Shown: piece after piece, positions 16,183-25,184 of the stretch
Layout of the letters: each line of letters begins with the position of its first letter
How positions within the stretch are numbered: position 1 is the stretch's first letter
From: Aquitalea sp. LB_tupeE
GTDB taxonomy: Bacteria; Pseudomonadota; Gammaproteobacteria; Burkholderiales; Chromobacteriaceae
Direction: 5' to 3'
Assembly: GCF_013391415.1 (NCBI RefSeq)
Contig: NZ_JACAXB010000016.1
Span: 124,001-188,000 of the forward strand
Length of the DNA stretch: 64,000 nt
Made by a program: the position numbers and the translations under genes
Notes under the pieces: generated by a model
Seen by the model: only the letters and a program-made list of their open reading frames with translations
What the model was told of the DNA's origin: nothing
Database searches by the model: none

Positions 16183-17241
16183 ATGCACATTGCACGGCCT
16201 GCCAGTTCTGATGCTGTTGACCCTCCCGGCCACGACAACCCTTCCAGTCGGCCGGTGTCGCTGCATGCGATTGTCACTACGGTGAACGTACTGGCAGAGC
16301 AGGGCATTGCCGCCGCCGAGGTGCTGGCGGGCAGCGGCCTTCCACCGGAACGCCTGCTGGAGCCGGCCCGGCTGATCAACCACCATCAGGAACTCACCGT
16401 CTTCGACACCGCGCGTCGCCTGTCGCAGGACGATGCCCTTGGCCTGCGGCTGGGCCATGCCATGCACACCTCCAACTACGGCATTCTGGGTTACACCATG
16501 CTGGTGAGTCCCACCTTGCGCGTGGCGCTGGAAACCGCCATCCGCTTTCCCTTGTTGCTGGCCAGCTATTTCACCCTGCGGCTGGAAGAGCGGGGCAAGG
16601 ATGCCTGCCTGCTGGCCGAGCACTATCGCTACCGCGAGGATTTGCTCTGCTTCAATGCCGAAATGTGCCTGTCTTCGATGTGGACCATCGCCCGCGACTG
16701 CATGGGTGTGCGCTGGTCGCCCAAGGCCGTGCACATGAGTTTTGCTCCACCCGCGCATGCCGGGCTTTATCCGGCCATTTTTGGTCAGGCGGGCAGTTTT
16801 GACATGGCGGAAAACGCATTGCTGTTTCCGGCCAAATGGCTGGATCGGCCACAACCGCTGGCCGATGCGGTCAGCTTCCACATGGCGCTGGAGCAATGCC
16901 AGCGTCAGCAGCAGCAATGGGCCAGCAGTCATGGCTCGGCCTTGGTGGCGCGGGTGCTGCGCCTGATGCAGTCCGACCCGGTGCGGTTTGCCCGACTGGA
17001 CGAGCTGACCGCCACCTTGCACATGTCCGAACGCACGCTGCGGCGCAAGCTGTCCGCACTGGGAACCTCCTTCCAGGCCTTGCTGGATCAGGCACGGCAC
17101 CAGCAAGCGCTGCATCTGCTGCAGGAAAGCAGCCTGTCTATCGGCATGATTGCCGAGCGGCTGGGCTTTGCCGAATCCGCCAGTTTCCGCCACGCCTTTG
17201 CCCGCTGGACCGGCAAGCGACCCTCCGATTTGCGTCGCTGA
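16183..17241 (+). CDS. AraC-family regulator with arabinose-binding-type N-terminal domain
   Basis: 352-residue transcription factor. The C-terminal 100 residues are the double helix-turn-helix of AraC/XylS proteins (LDELTATLHMSERTLRRKL; IAERLGFAESASFRHAFARWTGKRPSDLRR). The N-terminal part (about 30-225) matches the Arabinose_bd (PF12625) type found in OruR/ArgR-like and other metabolic regulators. The ATG at 16183 gives a typical family length. It lies directly upstream of the polyamine locus on the same strand and could regulate it, but no site is evident. Confidence 0.85.
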   Translation: MHIARPASSDAVDPPGHDNPSSRPVSLHAIVTTVNVLAEQGIAAAEVLAGSGLPPERLLEPARLINHHQELTVFDTARRLSQDDALGLRLGHAMHTSNYGILGYTMLVSPTLRVALETAIRFPLLLASYFTLRLEERGKDACLLAEHYRYREDLLCFNAEMCLSSMWTIARDCMGVRWSPKAVHMSFAPPAHAGLYPAIFGQAGSFDMAENALLFPAKWLDRPQPLADAVSFHMALEQCQRQQQQWASSHGSALVARVLRLMQSDPVRFARLDELTATLHMSERTLRRKLSALGTSFQALLDQARHQQALHLLQESSLSIGMIAERLGFAESASFRHAFARWTGKRPSDLRR

Positions 17242-17459
17242 CGCTGCTGCGTTTCCCTTCGTTTCTGTCCCTGCCAATGCGGCTGTCTGAGCGTAAGTCT
17301 GCCTGTCCGGAACGACCTGGCTGAACCGGCAGGCGCTGTCCGGTACGCGGTTTGCACCGTATTTTTGGCCGGATTTATCCCATAGTTGACCGCTATGTAT
17401 CTTTTCGCGACCGCGCTTGTTGGCAGAATGAATAAAAAAAAGACGGACCACTCAATGTC

Positions 17460-17522
17460 ATTGCCCAGGCCATTTCTCCCTCGCCAGGAGCGTGCCACGC
17501 GGCTCCCCGGCCTGTAGGCAAT
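17460..17522 (+). promoter_or_regulatory. Structured leader hairpin upstream of the polyamine operon
   Basis: ATTGCC-CAGGCC at 17460-17471 pairs with GGCCTG-TA-GGCAAT at 17509-17522: a 12-bp stem with a 2-base bulge. A second small hairpin sits inside (17488-17507, around GCGTGCCACGC). The direct repeat CAATGTCA occurs at 17453 and 17519. The structure lies 35 bases before a short ORF with a strong ribosome site and 318 bases before potA. It does not match a riboswitch class I know; a cis-regulatory role is inference. Confidence 0.45.
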
Positions 17523-17556
17523 GTCACGTCCGATCACACAAAACGGAGGAGAAACC

Positions 17557-17742
17557 ATGAGCAAGCCAAGCGATGCCGCCATTCTGGCGGTGCGACACCC
17601 GGCCATGCGCCAGTACCTGCGACCAAGCGGCACACGGCCGGAGGGTGACTTTTCCCCAATCTGCCACGGCACTTCCTTCTTGTGCGATGACCCGGCTGCA
17701 CGGCTGAGCCCGTGCGGTCATGCCCGCCCGCCCGGCGTGTAG
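17557..17742 (+). CDS. Short leader ORF (61 residues) upstream of potA
   Basis: Starts with ATG preceded by GGAGGAGAAACC, one of the best ribosome sites in the window. The 61-residue product ([20 protein letters not shown] ...) is hydrophilic, has three cysteines and no recognised family. It ends 97 bases before potA. It could be a small protein co-transcribed with the importer or a translated leader whose reading affects the second hairpin at 17777. Coding status rests on the ribosome site and position alone. Confidence 0.4.
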   Translation: MSKPSDAAILAVRHPAMRQYLRPSGTRPEGDFSPICHGTSFLCDDPAARLSPCGHARPPGV

Positions 17743-17776
17743 CGCCAGGCTTTTTCCCATCCTGACAGCAACCCAA

Positions 17777-17799
17777 CACCATCGCCGTGCGGCGTGGTG
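17777..17799 (+). promoter_or_regulatory. Hairpin between short ORF and potA
   Basis: CACCA-T-CGCC pairs with GGCG-TGGTG around loop GTGC: nine pairs with one bulged T. A TTTT tract follows ten bases later, so it is not a clean terminator. It may modulate readthrough or translation into potA. Confidence 0.35.
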
Positions 17800-17839
17800 C
17801 GGGGGCGTGTTTTCACTGCATTTGCACCGGAGGACTGCC

Positions 17840-18925
17840 ATGACCGGCAATCGTGTGGCAATTGACGTCGACCATGTCTGCAAGCGTTTTGGCCATGATG
17901 AACATGCGGTATTGGCGCTGGACCATATTGCGCTGAGCATCCGCGAGAACGAATTTTTCACCCTGTTAGGCCCGTCCGGCTGTGGCAAGACCACCTTGCT
18001 GCGCATGATTGCCGGTTTCGAGGACGTCAGTAGCGGCGATATCCGCCTGTATGGCGAATCGCTGTCCGGCAAGCTGCCCTTCCAGCGCCCGGTGAATACC
18101 GTCTTCCAGAGCTATGCCTTGTTTCCGCACCTCACGGTGGAGGAAAACATCGCCTTCGGCCTGGAAATGCGCGGTGTTAAAGCGGCAGACATCAAGCCCA
18201 TCGTGGCGGAGAAGCTGGAACTGGTGAAGCTGGGCGGTTTTGCCCGTCGTCGTCCGCACCAGCTGTCCGGCGGCCAGCAGCAGCGGGTGGCGCTGGCCCG
18301 TGCGCTGGCCCCGTCGCCCAAGGTATTGCTGCTGGACGAATCCTTGTCCGCACTGGACCTGAAACTGCGCAAGGAAATGCAGGTGGAACTCAAGCGCCTG
18401 CAACGTGAAACCGGCATCACTTTTGTGTTTGTCACCCACGATCAGGAAGAAGCGCTCACCATGTCCGACCGCATCGCGGTGATGTCGGCGGGCAAGCTGC
18501 AGCAGGTGGGCAGCCCGGAGGACATTTACGACCGCCCGGCCAACCGCTTTGTCGCCGATTTCATTGGCGAAACCTCCTTTCTGCAAGGGCGGGTGGCCGA
18601 TGGCCTGCTGCACTTTGGCGAAGCAGGCAGCCTGCCCGGCACCGTGCTGGACCAAAGCCACGACGGCCATGCCGCCTTGGCGGTGCGACCGGAGCGCCTG
18701 CAACTGTCCACCAGCGGTAGCGGCTTGCACGGCGTGGTGTCCGAGGTGGTGTATCGCGGCGTGGATACCGTTTACACCGTGCAACTGGCCGACGGTCAGC
18801 CTTGCCGGGTGCGCAATACCAATGACAGCGGAGCGGTGCGGCTAGCCCGGGTGGGCGAGCGCGTGCAGCTGTCGGCGCAGCCGGGTGCCTTCCACCGTTT
18901 GCAGGAGGCCGACCATGTCGCTTGA
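17840..18925 (+). CDS. potA: Polyamine ABC importer, ATP-binding subunit
   Basis: Cytoplasmic ATPase of a spermidine/putrescine importer. The 361-residue protein has Walker [10 protein letters not shown] near residue 42, Q-loop QSYALFPH, signature [15 protein letters not shown], Walker B with [11 protein letters not shown] (the DES form seen in PotA) and H-loop VTHDQEEA. The C-terminal 100 residues form the TOBE regulatory domain. GGAGGA lies 8 bases before the ATG at 17840. Its stop overlaps the start of potB by 11 bases, so the operon is translationally coupled. Confidence 0.92.
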   Translation: MTGNRVAIDVDHVCKRFGHDEHAVLALDHIALSIRENEFFTLLGPSGCGKTTLLRMIAGFEDVSSGDIRLYGESLSGKLPFQRPVNTVFQSYALFPHLTVEENIAFGLEMRGVKAADIKPIVAEKLELVKLGGFARRRPHQLSGGQQQRVALARALAPSPKVLLLDESLSALDLKLRKEMQVELKRLQRETGITFVFVTHDQEEALTMSDRIAVMSAGKLQQVGSPEDIYDRPANRFVADFIGETSFLQGRVADGLLHFGEAGSLPGTVLDQSHDGHAALAVRPERLQLSTSGSGLHGVVSEVVYRGVDTVYTVQLADGQPCRVRNTNDSGAVRLARVGERVQLSAQPGAFHRLQEADHVA

Positions 18926-19805
18926 CCCACAACGGCGCTTGCGCCGCCGCCTGCTGCTGGCGCCCACTACGCTCACCCTGCTGCTGTTCATGGTGCTGCC
19001 CATGTTGCTGATGGCCTGGATGTCGGTGCTGGCCCCGGACACCTACGGCGGCGTGCGCTGGAAGGAATGGAGCCTGGACGCCTATGTGCAGTTCCTGTAC
19101 GAGCGCGATCTGGACGACAGCCTCACACTCAACAGCGATTACCTGCAAATCTTTGGCCGCTCGTTTTTGCTGGCGGGTTTCGCCACGGTGGTGACGCTGC
19201 TGATCGGCTTTCCCACCGCGCTGTATATCGCGCTGAAAGAAGAAAAAACCCGCCAGCGGCTGATTCTGCTGATTTCCATTCCCTTCTGGACCAACCTCCT
19301 GGTGCGGACCTACGCCTGGATGCTGCTGCTGCGCAATGGCGGGCTGATCGATAGCAGCCTGTCCGCGCTGGGCTTGAGCCAGGGGGCGCTGGATGTGCTG
19401 TACACCCCCACGGCGGTGGCCATCGGCTTTGTCTATTCCTTCCTGCCCTTTATGGTGCTGCCCATCTACACCAGTCTGGAAAAAATGGACTGGCGGCTGG
19501 TGGAAGCCGCCTTCGACCTGGGGGCCAACCGCTGGCAGGCGCTGCGGCGGGTGATTCTGCCACTGGCCATGCCCGGCATCGTGGCGGGCTGCCTGTTGGT
19601 GTTCATTCCGGCTATCGGCTCTTACTACATCCCCGAGCTATTGGGCGGTGGCAAGAGCCTGATGATAGGCAACCTGATCCAGAACCAGTTTGGCACTGCC
19701 CGTAACTGGCCTTTTGGGGCTGCCTTGTCCTTCATGTTGCTGGCGCTGGTGCTGCTGGCGATGTGGGTTTACACCAAGCGCTTCCAGCGCCCTCCGGGAG
19801 AATGA
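18915..19805 (+). CDS. potB: Polyamine ABC importer, permease subunit 1
   Basis: Inner-membrane permease of the binding-protein-dependent type, 296 residues and about six spans. The EAA loop that docks on the ATPase is visible as [26 protein letters not shown] around residue 200. The ATG at 18915 starts inside the end of potA; the TGA at 19803-19805 is followed one base later by the potC ATG. With PotC it forms the transmembrane pore. Confidence 0.92.
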   Translation: MSLDPQRRLRRRLLLAPTTLTLLLFMVLPMLLMAWMSVLAPDTYGGVRWKEWSLDAYVQFLYERDLDDSLTLNSDYLQIFGRSFLLAGFATVVTLLIGFPTALYIALKEEKTRQRLILLISIPFWTNLLVRTYAWMLLLRNGGLIDSSLSALGLSQGALDVLYTPTAVAIGFVYSFLPFMVLPIYTSLEKMDWRLVEAAFDLGANRWQALRRVILPLAMPGIVAGCLLVFIPAIGSYYIPELLGGGKSLMIGNLIQNQFGTARNWPFGAALSFMLLALVLLAMWVYTKRFQRPPGE

Positions 19806-19806
19806 C

Positions 19807-20595
19807 ATGCAAGCCTCCAATACCCTGTGGCGCTTCCGTGGCGTCACCCCCACCGCCATGCTGGCCTTTGTCTACCTTTACCTGCCCATCGTGGTGCTGG
19901 TGGTGTTGTCCTTCAACGCCAACCGCATTGCCACACTGTGGACCGGTTTTTCCTTCGACTGGTATCTGAAGGTGATGGACAACGACAACATCCTGCGCGC
20001 CACCAAGAACTCGCTGATCATCGCCTGCGGGGCCACGGTGCTGGCCACCAGCTTTGCCACCATGGCGGCGCTGGCCATGGCGGGCAAGCGTTTTCGTGGT
20101 CAGGCCTTCATCAATGCCATGCTGGGCCTGCCGCTGTTGGTGCCGGAAATCGTCACTGCCGTGGCGTCCTTGCTGTTCTTTCTTGCGCTGGGGCTGGACC
20201 TGGGGCTGATGACGGTGCTGATTGCCCACACCGTGTTCTGTATTCCCTTTGCTTACCTGCCCATCCGCGCCCGGCTGGAAGGGCTGGACCCACGGCTGGC
20301 CGAAGCGGCGGCGGATCTGTACGCCGGGCCGTTTGCCACCTTCCGTCGCGTGACCCTGCCCCTGATCCTGCCTGGCGTGCTGTCCGGGGCCATGCTGGCC
20401 TTCATCGTGTCGCTGGACGATTTTGTCATCACCTTTTTTGTGGCCGGTGCCGGTGCTACCACACTGCCGGTGTACATCTTCGGCCTGATCCGCATGGGCA
20501 TTACCCCGGAAGTAAATGCGGTGTCGGCGCTGATGCTGTTGGTGTCGATTGCTTTTGTCGCGCTGTCCTACTGGATGGGCCAGCGCAAATCCTGA
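19807..20595 (+). CDS. potC: Polyamine ABC importer, permease subunit 2
   Basis: Second permease, 262 residues, six predicted spans. EAA motif EAAADLYAGPFATFRRVTLPLILPGVLSG appears around residue 165, and the family sequence SLDDFVITFFVAG near 200 is typical of PotC/PotI. It starts one base after the potB stop codon. The substrate-binding protein gene follows 66 bases later with its own ribosome site. Confidence 0.92.
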   Translation: MQASNTLWRFRGVTPTAMLAFVYLYLPIVVLVVLSFNANRIATLWTGFSFDWYLKVMDNDNILRATKNSLIIACGATVLATSFATMAALAMAGKRFRGQAFINAMLGLPLLVPEIVTAVASLLFFLALGLDLGLMTVLIAHTVFCIPFAYLPIRARLEGLDPRLAEAAADLYAGPFATFRRVTLPLILPGVLSGAMLAFIVSLDDFVITFFVAGAGATTLPVYIFGLIRMGITPEVNAVSALMLLVSIAFVALSYWMGQRKS

Positions 20596-20661
20596 ACCGG
20601 GTCGGCGGCTGTGCTGCCCCTCATGTTTCGCTTGTTGCACAACATACGAAGGAGAAATGCC

Positions 20662-21705
20662 ATGAAAGTCTGCAAACTGCATTCGCTGGCCCTGGCGGCT
20701 GGCCTGCTGGTATCCGCCTCGGCCATGGCCGCAGGGGAGCTGAACCTGTACAACTGGTCTGACTACATCCCGCAGGATTTGCTCAAGCGCTTCGAGAAGG
20801 AAACCGGCATCAAGGTGAACCTGGATGTGTTTGATTCCAATGAATCGCTGCTGGCCAAGCTCAAGGCCGGGGCCAAGGGCTATGACGTGGTGGTGCCGTC
20901 CGACTACATGGTGAAAATCATGCGCGACGAAGGCCTGCTGGAAAAAATCGATGCCAGCAAAATGCCCAATTTCAAGCTGGTGGAAGCGCCGCTCAACAAG
21001 CCGGATTTCGACCCGCAGCGCGAATATTCCGCGCCATACATGTGGGGGGTGACCGGCTTTACCTATGACGCCAGCCGGGTGCCGGGCGGCAAGCTGGACA
21101 ATAGCTGGAAGAGCTTCTTCACCCCGCCGGCCGCGCTCAAGGGCAAGGTGGTGGCGCTCAATGACGTGGCCGAGTTGTACAAGGCCGCTGCCATCTACCT
21201 GAAAGTGGACCAGTGTACCGAGGACCCGAAACAGGCCAAGCGCATCCAGGACCTGCTGGAAGCGCAAAAGCCCATGCTGGCCATGTATAACTCCGACGGC
21301 ACCATCGAGCGCATGCAGGCGCAGGAAGTCATCATGCACCAGCAATGGAACGGTGCCGCCTACCGTACCCGGCAGAAGCTCAAATCCGCCGTGTTTGTCT
21401 ATCCGAAAGAAGGCATCCCGTTCTGGAATGACAATCTGGTGATCCCCAAAGGGGCCAAGAATCGCGATAACGCGCTCAAGTTCATCAACTGGATGATGGA
21501 GCCGAAGAATATCGCCGAGGCCTCCAACTTCACCGGCTACAACAATGCCATCAAGGGCAGTGCGGCCTATTTTGTCGCCGACCTCAAGGCCGACCCGGCC
21601 ATCAACCCCACTGCCGCCATGCGTGCGCTGTTTGTGCCCAACAAGAACTGTTCGGCCAAGGCCAATGCGCTGCGCGACCGGGTGTGGACCAAGCTGAAGA
21701 AATGA
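20662..21705 (+). CDS. potD: Polyamine ABC importer, periplasmic binding protein (PotD/PotF type)
   Basis: 347-residue periplasmic receptor with signal peptide at 1-23 (SASAMA/AG). The mature start GELNLYNWSDYIPQDLLKRFEKETG is diagnostic for spermidine/putrescine binding proteins; the tryptophan and aspartates of NWSDY and PSDYM line the polyamine site, and WNGAAYR lies in the second lobe. GAAGGAG precedes the ATG. Whether it prefers putrescine, spermidine or an acetylated polyamine cannot be read from sequence; the deacetylase directly downstream makes acetylpolyamines plausible. Confidence 0.88.
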   Translation: MKVCKLHSLALAAGLLVSASAMAAGELNLYNWSDYIPQDLLKRFEKETGIKVNLDVFDSNESLLAKLKAGAKGYDVVVPSDYMVKIMRDEGLLEKIDASKMPNFKLVEAPLNKPDFDPQREYSAPYMWGVTGFTYDASRVPGGKLDNSWKSFFTPPAALKGKVVALNDVAELYKAAAIYLKVDQCTEDPKQAKRIQDLLEAQKPMLAMYNSDGTIERMQAQEVIMHQQWNGAAYRTRQKLKSAVFVYPKEGIPFWNDNLVIPKGAKNRDNALKFINWMMEPKNIAEASNFTGYNNAIKGSAAYFVADLKADPAINPTAAMRALFVPNKNCSAKANALRDRVWTKLKK

Positions 21706-21785
21706 CACTTGCTGGCTGAGGCCGGCTTTCCCTTGCAAACACAACACAATGCCGCTGGCTCACCGCCAGCGGCAAGGAGACCTGC

Positions 21786-22823
21786 ATGCTGACGACTTAC
21801 AGTGACGACCACCACTTGCACCACGGCAATGCCGAGCTGATCGACGGCACCCTCAAGCCTTGCTTTGAAATGCCCAGCCGCGCTGACATGGTGTTGCAGC
21901 GCGTGCGCCAGACCGGGTTGGGCGACATCATCTCTCCCACCGAACACGGGCTGGAGCCGCTGTTGCGCGTGCATGACGCCGGTTATCTGCATTTTCTGGA
22001 GCAGGCCTGGAGCCTGTGGCAGGCCGAGGGCCGCAGCCATGATGCCCTGCCGCTGGTGTGGCCGGTGCGCGGCCTGCGTACCGACCGCATTCCGCAGGAT
22101 ATCGACGGCCTGATGGGCTACTACTCGTTCGATGCCGGGGTGCCCATCACCGCCGGTACCTGGCAGGCCATCCGTTCCTCGGCCAATGTGGCGCTGACCG
22201 GGCTGGATACCATGCTGGCCACCGGGCGCAGCACCTTTGCGCTGTGCCGCCCGCCCGGCCACCATGCCGCGGCGGATTACATGGGCGGCTATTGCTATCT
22301 GAACAACGCTGCCATTGCCGCCCAGGCCATGCTGGACAAGGGAGCCAAGCGGGTGGCCATCCTGGATGTGGATTACCACCACGGTAACGGCACACAGAGC
22401 ATCTTCTACCAGCGTAGTGATGTGCAGTTCCTGTCACTGCATGGCGACCCCATGGTGGAATATCCCTATTTTCTGGGCCATGCCGACGAGCCGGGCGAAG
22501 GGGCTGGGCTGGGCTTCAATCACAACTACCCACTGCCCCATGGCACCGACTGGTCGCACTACGGCCCGGCGCTGGCCGATGCCTGCAGCAAGATAGCCGC
22601 CTACGCACCGGATGCGCTGGTGGTGTCGCTGGGGGTGGATACCTTCGAGCAGGACCCGATCTCCCGATTCAAGCTGAAAAATGCCGACTACCTGCGCATG
22701 GGCGAAGCCATTGCCGGGCTGGGCCTGCCCACCTTGTTCGTGATGGAAGGCGGCTATGCGGTGGAAGACATCGGGGTGAATGCGGTGAACGTGTTGTCCG
22801 GCTTTGAAAGCGTGGCAGGCTGA
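21786..22823 (+). CDS. Acetylpolyamine amidohydrolase (class II histone-deacetylase family)
   Basis: Zinc hydrolase that removes acetyl groups from acetylated polyamines. The 345-residue protein matches bacterial APAH enzymes: catalytic pair H159-H160 in RPPGHHAA, zinc ligands D196 and H198 in DVDYHHGNGTQ, and a third aspartate in GVDTFEQDP. The early charged segment around residues 95-120 corresponds to the dimer loop that restricts the pocket to polyamines. It follows the importer genes after 80 bases with AAGGAG before the ATG, implying uptake plus deacetylation of acetylputrescine or similar. Confidence 0.85.
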   Translation: MLTTYSDDHHLHHGNAELIDGTLKPCFEMPSRADMVLQRVRQTGLGDIISPTEHGLEPLLRVHDAGYLHFLEQAWSLWQAEGRSHDALPLVWPVRGLRTDRIPQDIDGLMGYYSFDAGVPITAGTWQAIRSSANVALTGLDTMLATGRSTFALCRPPGHHAAADYMGGYCYLNNAAIAAQAMLDKGAKRVAILDVDYHHGNGTQSIFYQRSDVQFLSLHGDPMVEYPYFLGHADEPGEGAGLGFNHNYPLPHGTDWSHYGPALADACSKIAAYAPDALVVSLGVDTFEQDPISRFKLKNADYLRMGEAIAGLGLPTLFVMEGGYAVEDIGVNAVNVLSGFESVAG

Positions 22824-22830
22824 GGATGGC

Positions 22831-22852
22831 GGGGAGGCCGGGTGGCCTCCCC
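22831..22852. terminator. Bidirectional hairpin between convergent genes
   Basis: Perfect 9-bp stem GGGGAGGCC / GGCCTCCCC with loop GGGT, between the deacetylase and the leftward glutamate-synthase-like gene. No T-run on either side, so intrinsic termination may be weak. Confidence 0.6.
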
Positions 22853-22862
22853 ATCACTGGCT

Positions 22863-24473
22863 TCAGGCATGGGCCGGCGCAAAGCTGCCCGCCTGCGCCA
22901 TGCGCCACATGCGGCCATAGAACTCGGCCTTGATGTCGCCGCCCAGCAGCTCGCCCGGCTGCAAAAACACATGCAGCTGGGAGAACAGGCGGATTTCGGT
23001 ATCGCTCACCCGCCGTACCAGGTGGTGCGCCTCCAGCTGCGACGGGTGGGTGAGGCCGGCGGCGGCCAGCATCTCGGACAGTGCATGCAGGGTGTTGCGG
23101 TGGAAGTGATACACCCGCTCAGCCTTGTCCGGCACCACCAGTGCGCGCTGGCGTAACGGGTCCTGGGTGGCCACGCCGGTGGGGCAGCGGTTGGTGTGGC
23201 AGCTTTGGCTCTGGATGCAGCCGACGGCAAACATGAAGCCGCGTGCGGAGTTGGCCCAGTCCGCCCCGATGGCCAGCACGCTGGCAATGTCGAAAGCGCT
23301 GATGATCTTGCCGCTGGCACCCAGCTTGATCTTGTCGCGCAGGTTCAGGCCCACCAGGGTGTTGTGCACGAACAGCAGGCCCTCGCGCAGCGGCACGCCA
23401 ATGTGGTCGGTAAACTCCAGCGGTGCCGCGCCGGTGCCGCCTTCCTTGCCGTCCACCACAATGAAGTCCGGCAGGATGCCGCTCTCCAGCATGGCCTTGG
23501 CAATGGCCATGAATTCCCACGGGTGGCCCAGGCAAAACTTGAAACCCACCGGCTTGCCGCCGGACAGCTCACGCAGCCGGACAATGAAGGCCATCATTTC
23601 CAGCGGCGTGGAAAACGCGCTGTGGCCGGAGGGTGACACGCAATCCTGCCCCAGCGGCACGCCACGGGTGGCGGCGATTTCCGGCGTCACCTTGTGCTTG
23701 GGCAGAATGCCGCCGTGACCCGGCTTGGCACCCTGGCTGAGCTTGATCTCAATCATCTTCACCTGCGGGTTGTGCGCCTGCCGGGCAAAGCGTTCCGGGT
23801 CGAAACGGCCCTCATCGTCGCGGCAGCCAAAGTAACCGCTACCCAGTTCCCACACCAAGTCGCCGCCGTGTTCCAGATGATAGGGGCTGATGCTGCCCTC
23901 GCCGGTATCGTGGTAGAAACCGCCCCGGCTGGCTCCCTGATTGAGTGCGCGGATGGCATTGGCGCTGAGCGCACCAAAACTCATGGCCGAGATATTGAAA
24001 ACCGAGGCGGAGTAGGGCTGCTGGCATTGCGGGCCGCCGATGTCAATGCGAAAACCGGCCGGGTCGCTGCGCGGGGCCGGGCGGATGGAATGGCTGATGA
24101 ATTCGAAGCCGCTGCCGTAGACATCCAGCAGGGTGCCAAAGGGCTTGTCGGCCTGGGTATTTTTGGCGCGGGCGTAAACCAGCGAGCGCTGGTCACGCGA
24201 GAAGGGCAGCTGTTCGCCATCGGCTTCCAGCAGGTATTGGCGGATTTCCGGGCGGATGGCCTCCACCAGATAGCGGATATTGCCCAGCACCGGGTAATTG
24301 CGCCGCACCGCGTGGCGGGTTTGGGTGAGGTCCAGCACGCCCAGCAGGCTGAGCGCGATGGCGGTGAGGGTGAAGGGCCACAGCCATTCGATCTGGTGTA
24401 GTGCCAGGCCGATCAGGCTGAGCAGGATGCAGGCAATAAAAAAGGCATAGCGGCTGAGCAGGGACAGGTTCAT
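22863..24473 (-). CDS. Membrane-anchored FMN-binding glutamate-synthase-like protein
   Basis: 536-residue protein of the GltB2/FMN-dependent glutamate synthase domain family. Two hydrophobic segments (about 8-25 and 33-48) anchor it; the rest is the FMN/Fe-S barrel with NISAMSFGALSANAIRALNQGA, KPGHGGILPKHKVT, VVDGKEGGTGAAP and the three-cysteine iron-sulfur loop CIQSQSCHTNRCPTGVATQ. It lacks the amidotransferase domain of true GOGAT, so the ammonia source and electron donor are unknown. It stands alone, convergent with the polyamine operon. Confidence 0.85.
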   Translation of the reverse strand: MNLSLLSRYAFFIACILLSLIGLALHQIEWLWPFTLTAIALSLLGVLDLTQTRHAVRRNYPVLGNIRYLVEAIRPEIRQYLLEADGEQLPFSRDQRSLVYARAKNTQADKPFGTLLDVYGSGFEFISHSIRPAPRSDPAGFRIDIGGPQCQQPYSASVFNISAMSFGALSANAIRALNQGASRGGFYHDTGEGSISPYHLEHGGDLVWELGSGYFGCRDDEGRFDPERFARQAHNPQVKMIEIKLSQGAKPGHGGILPKHKVTPEIAATRGVPLGQDCVSPSGHSAFSTPLEMMAFIVRLRELSGGKPVGFKFCLGHPWEFMAIAKAMLESGILPDFIVVDGKEGGTGAAPLEFTDHIGVPLREGLLFVHNTLVGLNLRDKIKLGASGKIISAFDIASVLAIGADWANSARGFMFAVGCIQSQSCHTNRCPTGVATQDPLRQRALVVPDKAERVYHFHRNTLHALSEMLAAAGLTHPSQLEAHHLVRRVSDTEIRLFSQLHVFLQPGELLGGDIKAEFYGRMWRMAQAGSFAPAHA

Positions 24474-24605
24474 GCGGGCTCCGGCAGGCGCGGGCTGAAT
24501 GCGATGTGGAACAGGACAAGGCTTGAGACTTGTCCTGCCTGATCGGGTTCAGCTTAGCGCCCAGGCCGGGGCTGTGCCATGGCTGATGGCAGCGCAGTGA
24601 TGGTG

Positions 24606-25013
24606 TTAATGAAAACGCACGATGTCGCCGTTGCGATCGAAAGCCAGATAGCGGGAGATGTCGCCACCGGTCTGGATGGTCTGGATCATGCGCTTGAGCA
24701 CGGCGTCGATGTCGGCTGCCGGTGGCGGGCCACCGGCGCTGCCATCCAGACAGGCGACAAACATGATGTGCCACGGCTCGCCCATGCGGGCGGATTCGGC
24801 TTGCAGGCTGGCAAAATCCACCAGCTCTCCGGCTGCGCGGTCCAGGCACATGCTGGGCAGCAGGATGCCGCCTTCGCCGCGAGCAAAGCGTTCTGCTTCT
24901 TGCGGCTGGTGGTCGTCATGCAGCACGGCCTTGGCAAATACCAGCAGCAACTGTTGCGGGGCTGGCTGCTGACGGGCGGCAGCCAGCAGGGTGTTGAAAT
25001 CGTGGATATCCAT
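24606..25013 (-). CDS. Conserved small protein (often mislabelled ribonucleotide reductase subunit)
   Basis: 135 residues resembling a family widespread in beta/gammaproteobacteria that databases sometimes call ribonucleotide reductase subunit alpha without support. Visible family traits: PQQLLLVFAKAVLHDD near residue 20, GEGGILLPSMCLDR near 47 and a terminal YLAFDRNGDIVRF. There is no reductase domain, signal peptide or membrane segment. Function unknown; it is transcribed leftward, with the DMT exporter gene diverging. Confidence 0.65.
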   Translation of the reverse strand: MDIHDFNTLLAAARQQPAPQQLLLVFAKAVLHDDHQPQEAERFARGEGGILLPSMCLDRAAGELVDFASLQAESARMGEPWHIMFVACLDGSAGGPPPAADIDAVLKRMIQTIQTGGDISRYLAFDRNGDIVRFH

Positions 25014-25184
25014 GGTCAGGCACTCGACAAGGGGGCTCAGGCAGTGTGGCTGCTGGTGTGGCTGCTGGCTATTCTCCGCAGGAACTAGTCTGGCAGCGCA
25101 GTGGAATTAGACCGCAATAAAGCGGGTGCAGCGTCTGGTCTGCCCCTTTATGCTGGCAGGCATGACAACAAGGGAGACGCGACG

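Noticed and set aside
15952-17451. 499-codon frame opposite the AraC gene
   Set aside because: Low-quality composition and no motif; the AraC regulator on the plus strand is well supported.
19732-21747. 671-codon open frame antisense to potC/potD
   Set aside because: Rich in His and Gln as expected from antisense of this coding DNA; the plus-strand importer genes are unambiguous.
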